The position numbers were made by a program, and so were the translations under genes. Source: Eubacteriales bacterium (lineage in GTDB: Bacteria > Bacillota > Clostridia > Peptostreptococcales > Anaerovoracaceae). Taken from it: DNA of 64,000 nt. Where the stretch lies: positions 112,536 through 176,535 of the forward strand of contig JAQUYC010000002.1 of assembly GCA_028692105.1 (NCBI GenBank). Reading direction: 5' to 3'. Shown one piece after another: positions 18,163-28,190 of this stretch. Positions within the stretch are counted from its first letter, which is position 1. Every line of letters starts with the position of its first letter. The notes beneath the pieces are model-generated. The model worked only from the letters and a program-made list of their open reading frames with translations, was not told where the DNA came from and did not search any database.

Positions 18163-18193
18163 AAAGAGTGGGCAATCCCACTCTTTCACTTTT
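18163..18193 (+). ncRNA. rimP leader hairpin
   Basis: Perfect 10-bp hairpin, AAAGAGTGGG paired with CCCACTCTTT around a CAAT loop, followed by CACTTTT. A GAGTGGG/CCCACTC hairpin in this position is common before clostridial rimP-nusA operons. The weak T-tract fits attenuation, with NusA or the ribosome-maturation proteins as possible regulators; this regulatory role is inferred. Confidence 0.6.
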
Positions 18194-18268
18194 ATAATCA
18201 GCTTAAGGTTGAGCAACAGGTGTTTCAAAACCTTTGACAAAGCTTAATATATTCAAAAGGAGCAGGAG

Positions 18269-18754
18269 ATGGCAAAGACTAAAATAAAAGAGCTCGTTGC
18301 AGAAGAGCTTGCAGAGTTTTTAGAAAAAAACGGGTATGAGCTGTACAACGTCGAATTTATAAAGGAAGGAAAGGACTGGTTCCTTAGAGTCTTTATCGAC
18401 AGGGCGGAAGATGCTTCAGGTATGGTGATTGGAACGGATGATTGCGAGAAAGTAAGTCGATACTTAAGTGCAAGAATGGATGAATTGGATCCTATCGAGC
18501 AAAACTATTATCTCGAGGTATCCTCACCGGGAATAGATAGAGCACTGATTAAGGAAAGTGATTATACAAGATTTGCAGGACGTTATGTAGATGTCACTTT
18601 ATATCAGGGAATGAACGGAAGAAAGACACTTTTCGGCAAGCTTGCAGGTATAAAGGATGGAAGTCTGGTAATAACGGACGAAAAAGAAAACAGAATTGAA
18701 ATACCAATGGAAAAAGTTGCAAAGGCCAGATTAGCCATAACGTCATTTATTTAG
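18269..18754 (+). CDS. rimP: ribosome maturation factor RimP
   Basis: 161 residues. VEFIKEGKDWFLRVFIDR, DDCEKVSRYLSARMDELD and YYLEVSSPGIDRAL are RimP signatures; the C-terminal half is an SH3-like barrel. RimP assists assembly of the 30S subunit. AAAAGGAGCAGGAG precedes the ATG. It is the first gene of the rimP-nusA-ylxR-ylxQ-infB-rbfA run, the standard translation/transcription operon of Bacillota. Confidence 0.96.
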   Translation: MAKTKIKELVAEELAEFLEKNGYELYNVEFIKEGKDWFLRVFIDRAEDASGMVIGTDDCEKVSRYLSARMDELDPIEQNYYLEVSSPGIDRALIKESDYTRFAGRYVDVTLYQGMNGRKTLFGKLAGIKDGSLVITDEKENRIEIPMEKVAKARLAITSFI

Positions 18755-18772
18755 GAGGGGTATTGAAATATA

Positions 18773-19906
18773 ATGAACAGAGAATTTATTAAGGCAGTAG
18801 AAGAATTAGAAAAAGAAAAAGAGATATCAAAAGATCTTCTTATTGAGGCAATAGAATCTGCCCTTGTATCTGCATATAAGAAAAACTATGGGACTTCTCA
18901 GAATGTCAGAGTGAATATCAATAAAGAAACCGGTGATATTGATGTTTTTATGCGAAAAGATATCGTGGATAAAATTCAGGATAATCTGGTAGAAGTATCA
19001 ATCGAAGAAGCTCAGGAGATCGACCCAAAGTATCAGGTCGGAGATATATTGGAAATACAAGTCACACCAAGAGATTTTGGAAGAATCGCAGCTCAGACAG
19101 CAAAGCAGGTAGTTGTTCAGAGAATTCGTGAAGCGGAGAGAGGTCAGATATACGACGATTATTCTAACCGCCAGTCGGAGATAGCGACCGGAATAATTCA
19201 AAGAATCAGCAATGATACAGTTTTTATAAATATGGGAAGAACAGAAGGCATTTTAGCTGCGACAGAACAAGTTTACGGGGAGAAATATGTTGTAAACAAC
19301 AGAATAAAAGTATACATCATGGATGTAAAGAAGACAACAAAAGGCCCGCAGGTTTACCTTTCAAGATCGCATCCGGGATTGGTTAAAAGATTGTTTGAAC
19401 TTGAGGTTCCTGAAATACAGGATGGAATTGTAGAAATTAAAAGCATTTCAAGAGAAGCGGGATCCAGAACAAAGATGGCTGTGTATACGTCAGATGAAAA
19501 TGTAGATCCTGTAGGTGCATGTGTCGGTTCAAGAGGAACAAGAGTCCAGGCAATCGTAGATGAGTTGTTTGGTGAGAAAATCGATATAATCAATTGGAGC
19601 GATGACCCTGAAAAACTGATAAGCAGTGCATTAAGTCCGGCTAAGGTTGAAAAGGTCATAATCAATGATGACGGAAAATCGGCGACTGCTATAGTCCCGG
19701 ATTACCAGTTATCTCTTGCTATAGGAAAAGAAGGTCAGAATGTGAGACTTGCTGCGAAGCTTTGCGGTTGGAAAATTGATATTAAAAGTCATTCACAGTT
19801 CTTTACCGATGAAACAAATGATTTTGATCACTTTGACGACTTTGATGATACAATCGGGGAAAATATTGACGGTATTGATGAGAGTGATTTAACAACTGAA
19901 GAATAA
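18773..19906 (+). CDS. nusA: transcription termination/antitermination factor NusA
   Basis: 377 residues: N-terminal RNA polymerase-binding domain (1-125), S1 domain (about 130-200, around NDTVFINMGRTEGIL), KH1 with VGACVGSRGTRVQAIV, KH2 with LAIGKEGQNVRLAAKL, and an acidic Asp-rich tail of about 30 residues. It binds RNA polymerase and nascent RNA to modulate pausing and termination. It lacks the C-terminal repeats of E. coli NusA, as is normal in Bacillota. GGAGGGG lies upstream. Confidence 0.96.
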   Translation: MNREFIKAVEELEKEKEISKDLLIEAIESALVSAYKKNYGTSQNVRVNINKETGDIDVFMRKDIVDKIQDNLVEVSIEEAQEIDPKYQVGDILEIQVTPRDFGRIAAQTAKQVVVQRIREAERGQIYDDYSNRQSEIATGIIQRISNDTVFINMGRTEGILAATEQVYGEKYVVNNRIKVYIMDVKKTTKGPQVYLSRSHPGLVKRLFELEVPEIQDGIVEIKSISREAGSRTKMAVYTSDENVDPVGACVGSRGTRVQAIVDELFGEKIDIINWSDDPEKLISSALSPAKVEKVIINDDGKSATAIVPDYQLSLAIGKEGQNVRLAAKLCGWKIDIKSHSQFFTDETNDFDHFDDFDDTIGENIDGIDESDLTTEE

Positions 19907-19942
19907 ATATATTGAAAAACAGTATTAAAAGGAGGTGCCTCT

Positions 19943-20218
19943 GTGAAAACGAAGAAAATTCCAATGCGAAGATGCGTAGGATGCATGGAGTCAAAACCAA
20001 AACGTGAGCTGATTCGAATCGTTGCGGATAATGGCATACCAAAAATCGATGAGTCCGGAAAGGCAAACGGCAGAGGCATTTACTTATGCCCCGATGAGGG
20101 CTGCTTTATAAAAGCCAGGAAGAAAAAGGCCATAGGAAGAAGTCTGGATATTACTCCGGAAGATCAGGAACTTGATAATTTATTTAAGGAGTTGTCTTTG
20201 CATGAGAAAAAAAATTGA
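19943..20218 (+). CDS. ylxR: YlxR family RNA-binding protein (RnpM)
   Basis: 91 residues from GTG 19943, with AAGGAGGTG just upstream. RRCVGCMESKPKRELIRIV and the GRGIYLC segment define the YlxR fold. B. subtilis YlxR (RnpM) binds and modulates RNase P RNA; the RNase P RNA gene of this genome lies at 50064-50442. It overlaps ylxQ by 17 bases. Conserved partner of nusA and infB. Confidence 0.93.
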   Translation: MKTKKIPMRRCVGCMESKPKRELIRIVADNGIPKIDESGKANGRGIYLCPDEGCFIKARKKKAIGRSLDITPEDQELDNLFKELSLHEKKN

Positions 20219-20522
20219 CAGCTATTTAGGATTTGCTGCCAAATCTCAAAATCTGATTTCCGGTTATCATACATGCTTATACAGTATAAAACAAAAAAGA
20301 CTGAAGTTATTAATCCTATCGGAAGATCTGTCAGAAAACACAGTAAAAAAACTGACAAAGCTTTCGGAAGAAAACGGAATTCCATCACGTATCTATGGAA
20401 AAACAGATGAGCTTTCAAAAGCTACAGGCAACCGGGAAAGAGGAGTATTCGGCATTACGGATATCAACTTTGCAGATATAATATTAAAAGAAATCGATGG
20501 GAAAGCGCCGGGTAGAGGTTAA
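20202..20522 (+). CDS. ylxQ: L7Ae/L30e-like ribosomal protein YlxQ
   Basis: 106 residues from ATG 20202, with AAGGAG at 20186-20191; the frame is open upstream (GTG/ATT region), but family proteins start near [12 protein letters not shown]. The L7Ae-type core ([29 protein letters not shown]) indicates RNA kink-turn binding. It overlaps the end of ylxR and stops 19 bases before infB. B. subtilis YlxQ is a K-turn binding protein of uncertain role. Confidence 0.92.
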   Translation: MRKKIDSYLGFAAKSQNLISGYHTCLYSIKQKRLKLLILSEDLSENTVKKLTKLSEENGIPSRIYGKTDELSKATGNRERGVFGITDINFADIILKEIDGKAPGRG

Positions 20523-20541
20523 AAGGAATGGAGGTGTTCTT

Positions 20542-23415
20542 ATGTCAAGTATAAAAGTACATGAATTAGCAAAAGAACTGAATATGACAAGCAAAGAATT
20601 GTTAGAAAAAATAAATAATATGGGTATTGATGCCAAAAGTCATATGAGTATATTGGCTGATATAGATGCCATTGCAATCAGGAATACAGTTTTAAGGAGC
20701 AAAAGCGGTTCGGAAACAAAAATAGTTAAGGTCGCGCCAAAGAAAACAGAACCGAAACAAGATAAGGAAGAAGTTAGGGTGGTTGTTAAGGCTGCTGTTA
20801 AGCCAAGTATCAGTCCAGAGGCAATAAAAGCAAGACCTGAAGCAAAATCACAGGGCAATCAGAATAAAACGGCTTATGATAAGCAAAAATATCCAAATAA
20901 AAGCAGTCAAGCATCATCTAACCTGTCACAAGAGAAAAATCAAAGGGCTAAAGAAAGCACACCGCAAATGCAGCAGCAGAGATCGGACCAGAATGCACAG
21001 TCATCTCAACAGAGGATTGCGCAAAATACACTAAAGATACAGCAGAGGTCGGAGCAAGATACGACACCGACGCAGCAAAAGTCGGCACAGGATACACGCT
21101 CATCACAGCAAAGACCTGCACAGGACACACGCTCATCGCAGCAAAGGCCGGCACAGGGCACGCAGACAAGAACGGATTATCGACAAAGACAGGAACAGCA
21201 TAATCCGGTTGGGGAGAGACAAAATTCCCAGGCACAGCCAACCGAACGCAAAGATGCACAGCATAAACCTGTAGACACGAGACCTGGTGAACAGAAGCCC
21301 CAAGGAGGACAACGACCGCAGCAGAGAACCGGTCAGCAGCAGCAAGGAGTACAGAGACCTCAGCAGAAAGCCGGTCAATCATTGCAGGATGGTCAAAGAT
21401 TACAGGATGGTCAAAGACCCCAGAATAAAACTGCAAACAGACCCGTCGAACAGAAACCACAAAGTGGTCAGAGATCGCAACAGCAGGCAGGAAGACCGAA
21501 CCATGGACAACAAAAACCCGGATCCAGCAATCAACAGTCATCTTATCAGAAGCCAGGGAGAGGGAGCAAGCAACAGGGTGTATCAGGAGGCAGCGCACAG
21601 CATAAACCAAAACAACAGCCAAAACCTGTCGAGCCTGAAATCAATCTGGCCGATCTACCCCCGGGGACTAAGATCATCAATGTACCTATTACAGTAGCTG
21701 GTCTTGCCGATCAGATAGAAAAGACCACATCGCAGGTCATCATGGCATTGATGAAACTTGGAATTATGGCAAATATCAATCAGAATGTTGATGAAGATAC
21801 AGCCATTCTCCTAGGAGAAGAGCTCGGTGTCAATATCGTTGTCGGTAAAGTTGAAGAAGAGGTAGTTGAAGAGGGACTGGAGTTATTTAAGGATAAAGAA
21901 GAAGAATTAATTAACAGGGCTCCGATCATAGCTGTAATGGGCCATGTCGATCACGGTAAGACATCATTGCTTGATGCGATAAGAAAAACAAACGTAACCG
22001 CATCTGAATCAGGCGGAATTACACAGCATATCGGTGCTTCAGAGGTCTTTTCAAAAGGTCAGAAAATAGTACTTTTGGATACACCGGGACATGAAGCCTT
22101 CACTGCAATGAGAGCAAGAGGTGCACATGCTACGGACATTGCCGTTTTGGTTGTAGCTGCGGACGACAGTGTTAAGCCTCAGACCATAGAAGCAATCAGT
22201 CATGCCAGAGCCGCAAACGTTCCAATCATAGTTGCCATCAACAAAATAGATAAGCCCGGCGCCGATTTGACAAGAGTAAAACAGGATTTGACAGAAAAAG
22301 GGGTTCTTATTGAGGAATGGGGAGGGGACACGATCTGTGTTCCAGTGTCTGCAAAGACAGGTGAAGGAATCGACTCTTTGCTTGAAATGATTTTACTTCA
22401 GGCTGAGGTCTTGGAATTAAAGGCGAATCCAAACCGTCTGGCTATGGGTACTGTTATCGAAGCCAGACTGGATAAAAATAAAGGTCCGGTAGCGACACTT
22501 CTTGTATTGAACGGGACGCTCCAGGCGGGAATGAGTGTCGTTGCGGGAACTCGCTCCGGGAAAATCAAGGCGATGACCAACTACAAGGGTGATGCCATCA
22601 AAAAGGCAGGCCCTGCAACAGCAGTTGAAATCCTTGGATTGACCGATGTGCCTGAAGCAGGAGACGAATTTAATGCAGTCAAGGAAGATAAGCTGGCGAG
22701 AGAGATAGCTGAAAACCGAAGACTCAAACAGAGAGAAGAAGTAATGGCGAGAAATTCCAGTACGACTTTAGAGCAGCTCTTCAGTCAGATACAGGAGGGT
22801 GAAGTAAAAGAACTTAATCTGATTATAAAAGCTGATGTACAGGGATCCGTAGAAGCATTGACTCAATCTCTGGAAAAGCTTAAAAATGAAAATGTAAAGG
22901 TTAAGATTATTCATACAGGAGTCGGCACAGTCACAGAGTCGGATATAATGCTGGCAAATACCTCCGGAGCAGTTATTATTGCTTTTAATGTAAGACCCAG
23001 CTCTGCAATATCTTCCATGGCAGAGCGTGAAGGTGTAGAAATAAGAACGTATCGCGTAATTTATGACGTTATTGACGATGTAGAAGCAGCAATGAAGGGT
23101 ATGCTTGATCCCGTATTTAAAGAAGTAGTAATGGGCAAGATAGAAATCAGGAATACCTTCAAGGTTCCGGGTGCCGGAATCATTGCCGGGGCCTATGTAA
23201 TGGAGGGCAAAGTTCAAAGAAATGCTGAGATCAGACTTGTCAGAGATGGTATCGTAATCCACGAAGGTAAAATTTCATCTCTCAAGAGATTTAAAGATGA
23301 TGCTAAAGAAGTTGCTCATGGGTATGAATGCGGTATTGGTATAGAAAACTACAATGACATTAAAGAAGGGGATATCATCGAAGCGTTCAAGATGGAAGAA
23401 ATAGAAAGAAAATAA
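20542..23415 (+). CDS. infB: translation initiation factor IF-2
   Basis: About 957 residues from ATG 20542 (GGAGGTG upstream). Two N-terminal IF2N modules (residues 1-50 and after about 365) flank a Gln/Arg/Pro-rich linker of about 270 residues with imperfect 11-residue repeats ([11 protein letters not shown] twice, then QRPQ-type units). The GTPase domain has G1 GHVDHGKT from residue 467, DTPGHEAF and NKIDKPGAD; domains II-IV follow. It brings initiator tRNA to the 30S subunit. The linker is unusually Q-rich and is the only part unlike other clostridial IF-2 that I recall. Confidence 0.96.
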   Translation: MSSIKVHELAKELNMTSKELLEKINNMGIDAKSHMSILADIDAIAIRNTVLRSKSGSETKIVKVAPKKTEPKQDKEEVRVVVKAAVKPSISPEAIKARPEAKSQGNQNKTAYDKQKYPNKSSQASSNLSQEKNQRAKESTPQMQQQRSDQNAQSSQQRIAQNTLKIQQRSEQDTTPTQQKSAQDTRSSQQRPAQDTRSSQQRPAQGTQTRTDYRQRQEQHNPVGERQNSQAQPTERKDAQHKPVDTRPGEQKPQGGQRPQQRTGQQQQGVQRPQQKAGQSLQDGQRLQDGQRPQNKTANRPVEQKPQSGQRSQQQAGRPNHGQQKPGSSNQQSSYQKPGRGSKQQGVSGGSAQHKPKQQPKPVEPEINLADLPPGTKIINVPITVAGLADQIEKTTSQVIMALMKLGIMANINQNVDEDTAILLGEELGVNIVVGKVEEEVVEEGLELFKDKEEELINRAPIIAVMGHVDHGKTSLLDAIRKTNVTASESGGITQHIGASEVFSKGQKIVLLDTPGHEAFTAMRARGAHATDIAVLVVAADDSVKPQTIEAISHARAANVPIIVAINKIDKPGADLTRVKQDLTEKGVLIEEWGGDTICVPVSAKTGEGIDSLLEMILLQAEVLELKANPNRLAMGTVIEARLDKNKGPVATLLVLNGTLQAGMSVVAGTRSGKIKAMTNYKGDAIKKAGPATAVEILGLTDVPEAGDEFNAVKEDKLAREIAENRRLKQREEVMARNSSTTLEQLFSQIQEGEVKELNLIIKADVQGSVEALTQSLEKLKNENVKVKIIHTGVGTVTESDIMLANTSGAVIIAFNVRPSSAISSMAEREGVEIRTYRVIYDVIDDVEAAMKGMLDPVFKEVVMGKIEIRNTFKVPGAGIIAGAYVMEGKVQRNAEIRLVRDGIVIHEGKISSLKRFKDDAKEVAHGYECGIGIENYNDIKEGDIIEAFKMEEIERK
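21085..21165 (+). repeat. 33-bp tandem repeat in the infB linker
   Basis: Two adjacent 33-bp copies (21085-21117 and 21118-21150) followed by a partial third encode [11 protein letters not shown] units. They keep the reading frame and lie in the low-complexity linker, so slippage here would change only linker length. Confidence 0.75.
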
Positions 23416-23441
23416 ACTGAAAGATAATAGAAGGAGCAAAA

Positions 23442-23834
23442 ATGGGTAAAGGATATAGGCAAGGCCGACTGGGTGAAGAAATCAGGAGAATCGTCAGCGA
23501 ACTGCTTATCAGGGAAATTAAGGACCCCAGGCTATCAGGAATTGTCACTGTATCTGCCGTTGATGTAACAGAAGATGGAAGCTATGCGACAATTTACATT
23601 ACAAAATTAGGCAGCGATGTTACTGAAGAAACCGGTGATGATGAAAAAAATGACGTACTGACAGCATTCAAAAGTGCTAAAGGACTGATCCGTAGAGAAA
23701 TAGGACGACAGATAAAACTGAGACATGTACCGGATCTATCATTTAAAATGGATACATCCCTGGAATACGGGAGACATATATCAAAGTTGATCGATGAACT
23801 TGGCATTGAAAAATCGGAAGAAAAAGATGAATAA
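23442..23834 (+). CDS. rbfA: ribosome-binding factor A
   Basis: 130 residues. The KH-like core (LGEEIRRIVSELLIREIKDPR, VSAVDVTEDGSYATIYI, then LRHVPDLSFKMDTSLEYG) is typical of RbfA, which binds the 30S head/neck region during late maturation and cold adaptation. GAAGGAGC precedes the ATG. The end overlaps nrnA by 8 bases. Confidence 0.95.
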   Translation: MGKGYRQGRLGEEIRRIVSELLIREIKDPRLSGIVTVSAVDVTEDGSYATIYITKLGSDVTEETGDDEKNDVLTAFKSAKGLIRREIGRQIKLRHVPDLSFKMDTSLEYGRHISKLIDELGIEKSEEKDE

Positions 23835-24825
23835 AGATATATTGAAACAGATCGCCCAAAAACTTAAAGAAGCAGAAACAGTATTAATGTATCCTCATGT
23901 CGTTATGGATGGGGATACTTTAGGTTCCTCAATAGCCTTATGCATAGCACTCAGAAAGCTTGGGAAAAAAGCATATATCCTTATCGAAGATAAAATTCCC
24001 GCTTATCTTTTTTTCCTGGAAAAAGATTACTGTACTTACGATCAACAGATTATCGATGCACCTGATGTGTCTATCGCAATTGACTGCAGTGATATAGAGC
24101 GATTTTTAGAACGGAAAGAAAAGTTTCTGACGGGAAAAGTCAGCATAAGCATAGATCATCATATGACGACTAAATTGTTTGCTGATTTCAATTATATCGA
24201 TGAAAATGCTGCGGCAACAAGCGAGATTATTTTAGATCTGATCAGGCTTTTAGATGTTGAGATAGATATAGAAATCGCAGAGTCAATTTATACTGCCATT
24301 GTCACGGATACAGGCAATTTTCAATATACAAATACAACGAAACACACACATCTTATAACAGCAGAACTTTTTGACATCGGCATAAATTTGGAAAAGATCA
24401 GTGTGGAAATCTATCAGAATATCAGGCTTGAACAGCTGAAAATAGCCAGTGTGGTATTTGATAATATGGCGATGTTATATAATGGTAAGGGAAATATCGC
24501 TTTTGTTACCCAGGAAATGCTCAAAACAACAGGTGCACTAATGGAAGAAACAGAAGGGATCATAGGAACTCTCAGAAACATCAGCGGTGTGGAAATCTCA
24601 GCCTTCTTAAAAGAAAAGCGGATTAACGAAATTAAGGTTGGCTTAAGGGCTAAGACCTATGGTGATGTTTCGGCAATAGCTCAGGCATTTGGCGGAGGAG
24701 GTCATAAGAAAGCTGCAGGATGCACATTGTATACTTCTCTTGAGGATGCTAAAAAACTGGTTTCAGATGCAATCATAGCTCATCTGGAGGAAGCAGATAA
24801 AAAGCTAAGAAGGACGGGAAACTGA
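23827..24825 (+). CDS. nrnA: DHH-family nanoRNase/pAp phosphatase
   Basis: 332 residues from ATG 23827, overlapping rbfA. DHH motifs: DGDTLGSS, DCSD, SIDHH and DTGNF; the C-terminal DHHA1 motif is GGGHKKAAG. NrnA degrades 2-5 nt RNAs and dephosphorylates pAp in Bacillota that lack Orn. An in-frame upstream start would add eleven lysine-rich residues and is unlikely. The rbfA-nrnA-truB-ribF order is conserved. Confidence 0.93.
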   Translation: MNKDILKQIAQKLKEAETVLMYPHVVMDGDTLGSSIALCIALRKLGKKAYILIEDKIPAYLFFLEKDYCTYDQQIIDAPDVSIAIDCSDIERFLERKEKFLTGKVSISIDHHMTTKLFADFNYIDENAAATSEIILDLIRLLDVEIDIEIAESIYTAIVTDTGNFQYTNTTKHTHLITAELFDIGINLEKISVEIYQNIRLEQLKIASVVFDNMAMLYNGKGNIAFVTQEMLKTTGALMEETEGIIGTLRNISGVEISAFLKEKRINEIKVGLRAKTYGDVSAIAQAFGGGGHKKAAGCTLYTSLEDAKKLVSDAIIAHLEEADKKLRRTGN

Positions 24826-24832
24826 AAGAATT

Positions 24833-25810
24833 ATGATAAAAGAAGGAATAATCAATCTGCTAAAACCAGCCGGTATGACTTCCAGCGATGGAGTTAATCT
24901 GCTTAGAAGGCTTACAGGGATTAAAAGGATAGGACATACCGGCACACTTGATCCCATGGCAGTTGGAGTACTCCCCTTGTGTATCGGGAGCGCTGCACGT
25001 ATCAACGAGTATCTGGATTTGGATTATAAGAAATATCGCTGTGAAATGCAGCTTGGGTTAGAGACAGATACTCAGGATATCTGGGGGACCGCTATCAGCT
25101 GTGACAACAGTACGGATATGCCAGATGAGAGCAAAATCAGGGAAGCGTTAAGCAGTTTTCAGGGTGTGATTTACCAATATCCGCCTCAGTATTCAGCAGT
25201 ACGAGTCAATGGAAGACGGTTATATGAATATGCAAGGCGTGGAGAAACCGTTGAAATAAAACCAAGGCAAGTTAACATAAGAAGCATTACGGTTATTCGA
25301 ATGGAATTAGACAGAAAACGTGTGACTTTTGATGTGGAATGCTCAAAAGGGACATATATACGGACGATATGCCATGACACCGGAAAGATTTTAGGATGCG
25401 GTGCGGTAATGAGCTGTCTGATTCGAACTGCCAGTGGAGCATTTATACTGAGTAATACAGCAACGATAGAAGAACTGGCAGAAAACGGCCCTGAACGGTA
25501 CCTGCTAAAACCTGATTTCCCTCTGATTCATTTCGGACAGGCTACTGTTAACACAGAGAAGGCGAAATGGTTTATTAATGGGGGGCAGCTCAAAATATCA
25601 GATGTTTGCATCCTCAAAGAACCGGAATACAAAAACAAAGAAGGCGGATTTAACATTCGAAAAGAATACAAAACTGCTTATAACGTCTATGTAGATAAAG
25701 ATGAGGCATCAGCAGATACCTGCAGATTTTTAGGTGTTGCATTCTATGACGAAAATAATAATAAATTAATTGCGGATAAAATATTTTATCGGACAGGGTG
25801 TCAAACATGA
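24833..25810 (+). CDS. truB: tRNA pseudouridine(55) synthase
   Basis: 325 residues. KPAGMTSSDGVN, and HTGTLDPMAVGVLPLCIG with the catalytic Asp, are diagnostic. It forms pseudouridine 55 in the T-arm of tRNA. The C-terminal 60 residues are a less conserved extension ending FLGVAFYDENNNKL, compatible with a PUA-like end. The ATG lies 7 bases after nrnA. It overlaps ribF by ATGA. Confidence 0.95.
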   Translation: MIKEGIINLLKPAGMTSSDGVNLLRRLTGIKRIGHTGTLDPMAVGVLPLCIGSAARINEYLDLDYKKYRCEMQLGLETDTQDIWGTAISCDNSTDMPDESKIREALSSFQGVIYQYPPQYSAVRVNGRRLYEYARRGETVEIKPRQVNIRSITVIRMELDRKRVTFDVECSKGTYIRTICHDTGKILGCGAVMSCLIRTASGAFILSNTATIEELAENGPERYLLKPDFPLIHFGQATVNTEKAKWFINGGQLKISDVCILKEPEYKNKEGGFNIRKEYKTAYNVYVDKDEASADTCRFLGVAFYDENNNKLIADKIFYRTGCQT

Positions 25811-26751
25811 AACAATTTTACTCATTGGACGAGATAAGAAATATAAAAGAAACCGTCGTTGCTTTGGGGAATTTTGACGGTGTGCACAAGGGCCATCAGG
25901 AACTTATAAGAAGGACGGTAAAAAGTGCAAAAATGGCCGGACTTAAAAGTGCAGTGTTTACTTTTGCCAACCACCCCAAAAATGTACTTGCAGGCAGGCC
26001 TGTAATTAAAAATATATTGTATCTTGAAGATAAGGCAGAAATCATAAAATCATTTGGAGTGGACTATCTCTTTTCTCTCGAATTCAATGAGATCATACAA
26101 CATCTGTCAGCGGAGGAATTTGTTCAGAAGCTGTTGGTCGAAGCATTTAAGATGAGAGAGGCATATTGCGGTTTTAATTATCATTATGGCTATAAGGCGG
26201 AAGGAAGCTCGGAAACATTGATAAAAGCCGGCCTGAGATATGGTTTTGGTATTCATGTTCTTGAGCCGTATAGAATAGACGGCAATCTGGTAAGCAGCAC
26301 CTTGATCAGGGAATTGATCGCAGAAGGCAAAGTCAGCGAATGCAAAAAATATATGGGAAGAAATTATTCGGTAGGAGGTGAGGTTGTTATCGGTAATAAA
26401 ATCGGCAGGACAATAGGCTTTCCTACATCAAACCTGCTGATAGATGAGGCCATGGTCACGCCTTCTCATGGAGTATATGTGACATATTGCAAATATAACG
26501 GAGCAGTCTATAGGGGAATAACGAATGTCGGTATCAAGCCAACTATCGGAGACAATAAAAAGAACATTGAGACCCATATTTTTAATTTCAGCACAGAGTT
26601 GTACGGAAAACAGATTCGGGTGGAATTTCTTGAAAGATTACGACCGGAAATAAAATTCAAAAGCGTGCAGGAACTGTCAAAACAGATAGAAAATGACTGC
26701 AAAGAAGCGGAACTATATCATCAGAAACTGGATATGGCATTGATAAAATAG
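25807..26751 (+). CDS. ribF: bifunctional riboflavin kinase/FAD synthetase
   Basis: 314 residues from ATG 25807 (ATGA with truB; GTG 25798 is an alternative). The N-terminal FAD synthetase domain has ALGNFDGVHKGHQ; the C-terminal riboflavin kinase domain has GRTIGFPTSNL and YRGITNVGIKPT. It converts riboflavin to FMN and FAD. It ends the translation superoperon; a T-box leader with its own promoter follows. Confidence 0.95.
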   Translation: MKQFYSLDEIRNIKETVVALGNFDGVHKGHQELIRRTVKSAKMAGLKSAVFTFANHPKNVLAGRPVIKNILYLEDKAEIIKSFGVDYLFSLEFNEIIQHLSAEEFVQKLLVEAFKMREAYCGFNYHYGYKAEGSSETLIKAGLRYGFGIHVLEPYRIDGNLVSSTLIRELIAEGKVSECKKYMGRNYSVGGEVVIGNKIGRTIGFPTSNLLIDEAMVTPSHGVYVTYCKYNGAVYRGITNVGIKPTIGDNKKNIETHIFNFSTELYGKQIRVEFLERLRPEIKFKSVQELSKQIENDCKEAELYHQKLDMALIK

Positions 26752-26781
26752 AATAATATAATAAGTGTTATCATTTCTCGC

Positions 26782-26810
26782 TTGACATTATGCATTTTAG
26801 CGAATATTAT
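26782..26810 (+). promoter_or_regulatory. promoter of the aromatic amino-acid operon
   Basis: TTGACA (26782-26787), 17-base spacer, TATTAT (26805-26810): a near-consensus vegetative promoter just upstream of the T-box leader. Confidence 0.85.
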
Positions 26811-26828
26811 GGCTATAACTATTAATAG

Positions 26829-27116
26829 CGAAAAAGCGATGACAGAGGAAAGTAAAAATTTGGGACCTGACAGGGATTGTCTATCACTGACTGGAAATGG
26901 ACATCAGAGAAGTTATTTTGAAGTTCCCTCTTGAGCTCCGGGCTGAACAATATAAGAGTAGGCTCAGGCGTATTCCCACGTTACAGGGATAGAATATCAA
27001 GTGTAAGACTTTGTATTCGAAAAGAGAGCAGTACTATTGAGTACTGAATTAAGGTGGTATCGCGGAAGATATGAATAATAACTTTTCGTCCTTGTATAGG
27101 GGCGGAAGGTTTTTTG
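26829..27116 (+). ncRNA. T-box leader, specifier read as UUC (Phe)
   Basis: The T-box sequence AAGGTGGTATCGCGG lies at 27051-27065, and a GAGGAAAGTAA Stem I element lies near the 5' end. On the 3' side of Stem I, GAAG at 26920-26923 is followed by TTC at 26924-26926, then CTTGAGC, the usual specifier-loop surroundings; I read the specifier as UUC for tRNA-Phe. A terminator hairpin (27080-27116) follows. The TGGT bulge fits an A discriminator base. Uncharged tRNA-Phe would favour antitermination and switch on aroF-aroB-aroC-pheA-aroA. Boundaries of the 5' end are approximate; the codon was read by eye. Confidence 0.9.
27080..27116 (+). terminator. T-box intrinsic terminator
   Basis: Stem AACTTTTCGTCC with GGGCGGAAGGTT (G-T pairs allowed) around a TTGTATAG-type loop, followed by TTTTTTG. 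The 5' arm lies shortly after the T-box sequence, as needed for mutually exclusive antiterminator and terminator. Confidence 0.85.
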
Positions 27117-27173
27117 CTTTACAGGACTTTTTTGCTATTTCTCTAAGTATTTGAGTGAAGGAGAAGATAAAAA

Positions 27174-28187
27174 ATGATTATTGTATTAAAAGATGGTACG
27201 ACACAGGAAGATATTAATAAAATAGCCGGATGGCTGAGCCGTTATCATGTTGAGGTTTGTCCTATAGTTGGAGCGGAGACGACCGTTCTCGGAATTGTAG
27301 GCGATACTACTTCGATAGACCGAAATTCAGTCTACCTGAGTGAGTATGTCGATAAAATCATAAAAGTGCAGGAGCCGTATAAACGAGCAAACAGAAAAAT
27401 GCATCCCGAGGACACTACAGTAAATGTCGGCGGAGTGAAAATAGGAGGAAAAAGGATTGTTGTTATGGCAGGACCGTGCTCTGTCGAAAGCGGAGATCAG
27501 ATAGTCGACATTGCACTGCACATAAAAGAGTCAGGAGCAGCTGTGATCCGGGGCGGGGCATGGAAGCCCAGAACCTCGCCGTATTCATTCCAGGGATTAA
27601 AAGCTGAAGGGTTGGATCTGCTGAATCTTGCGAAAGCAGAAACAGGTCTGCCAATCGTAACAGAAATAACTAATCCGACGCACGTGGAAAAATTCATCGG
27701 AAAAGTCGATTGTTTTCAAGTTGGAGCCAGAAATATGCAGAACTATGAATTACTGATAGAATTAGGCAAAGCAAGAATACCTGTACTTTTAAAGAGAGGT
27801 TTTTCTAACACACTTGAAGAGTTTCTAATGTCGGCCGAATATATATTAAGCGGCGGAAATGAAAATGTGATATTATGTGAAAGAGGAATTCGCACAAATG
27901 AAACATTTACAAGAAACACATTAGACATAAGTGCAATTCCGGCATTAAAAAAAATAAGCCATTTGCCCGTAATTGTTGATCCGTCACATGCTTCAGGAAA
28001 AGCATGGATGGTTGAATCCCTGTCAATGGCTTCTATTGCTGCCGGAGCTGACGGACTGATGATCGAGGTTCATAACGATCCTGAAAATGCCTTGAGTGAT
28101 GGGGCACAAAGCCTGACATACGAAATGTTTGATAATGCCATGAAAAAGCTGAAATCCATTGCTGCGGTGTTAGATAGGGAATTATAG
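27174..28187 (+). CDS. aroF: 3-deoxy-7-phosphoheptulonate synthase (type I beta, with regulatory domain)
   Basis: 337 residues. Residues 1-70 form a ferredoxin-like regulatory domain and the rest a TIM barrel with GPCSVES, RGGAWKPRTSPYSFQG and VIVDPSHASG. It condenses PEP and erythrose 4-phosphate, the entry step of the shikimate pathway. In relatives the N-terminal domain mediates feedback by Tyr/Phe, so this enzyme may be controlled both by product and by the T-box upstream. GTGAAGGAGAAG precedes the ATG. First gene of the aromatic operon. Confidence 0.95.
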   Translation: MIIVLKDGTTQEDINKIAGWLSRYHVEVCPIVGAETTVLGIVGDTTSIDRNSVYLSEYVDKIIKVQEPYKRANRKMHPEDTTVNVGGVKIGGKRIVVMAGPCSVESGDQIVDIALHIKESGAAVIRGGAWKPRTSPYSFQGLKAEGLDLLNLAKAETGLPIVTEITNPTHVEKFIGKVDCFQVGARNMQNYELLIELGKARIPVLLKRGFSNTLEEFLMSAEYILSGGNENVILCERGIRTNETFTRNTLDISAIPALKKISHLPVIVDPSHASGKAWMVESLSMASIAAGADGLMIEVHNDPENALSDGAQSLTYEMFDNAMKKLKSIAAVLDREL

Positions 28188-28190
28188 ATT

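Noticed and set aside
21085..21165. Short direct repeats considered as a CRISPR array
   Set aside because: The repeats are adjacent without spacers, stay in frame within infB and encode linker residues. No cas genes are present.
20948..21622. 224-residue open frame on the minus strand opposite the infB linker
   Set aside because: It is the antisense of the Q-rich repetitive linker, has no ribosome site, and its hydrophobic low-complexity translation is a by-product of the repeats.
22768..23262. 164-residue minus-strand frame opposite infB
   Set aside because: Antisense shadow of the conserved C-terminal domains of IF-2.
27327..27928. Several short minus-strand frames opposite aroF
   Set aside because: Shadows of a clear DAHP synthase gene.
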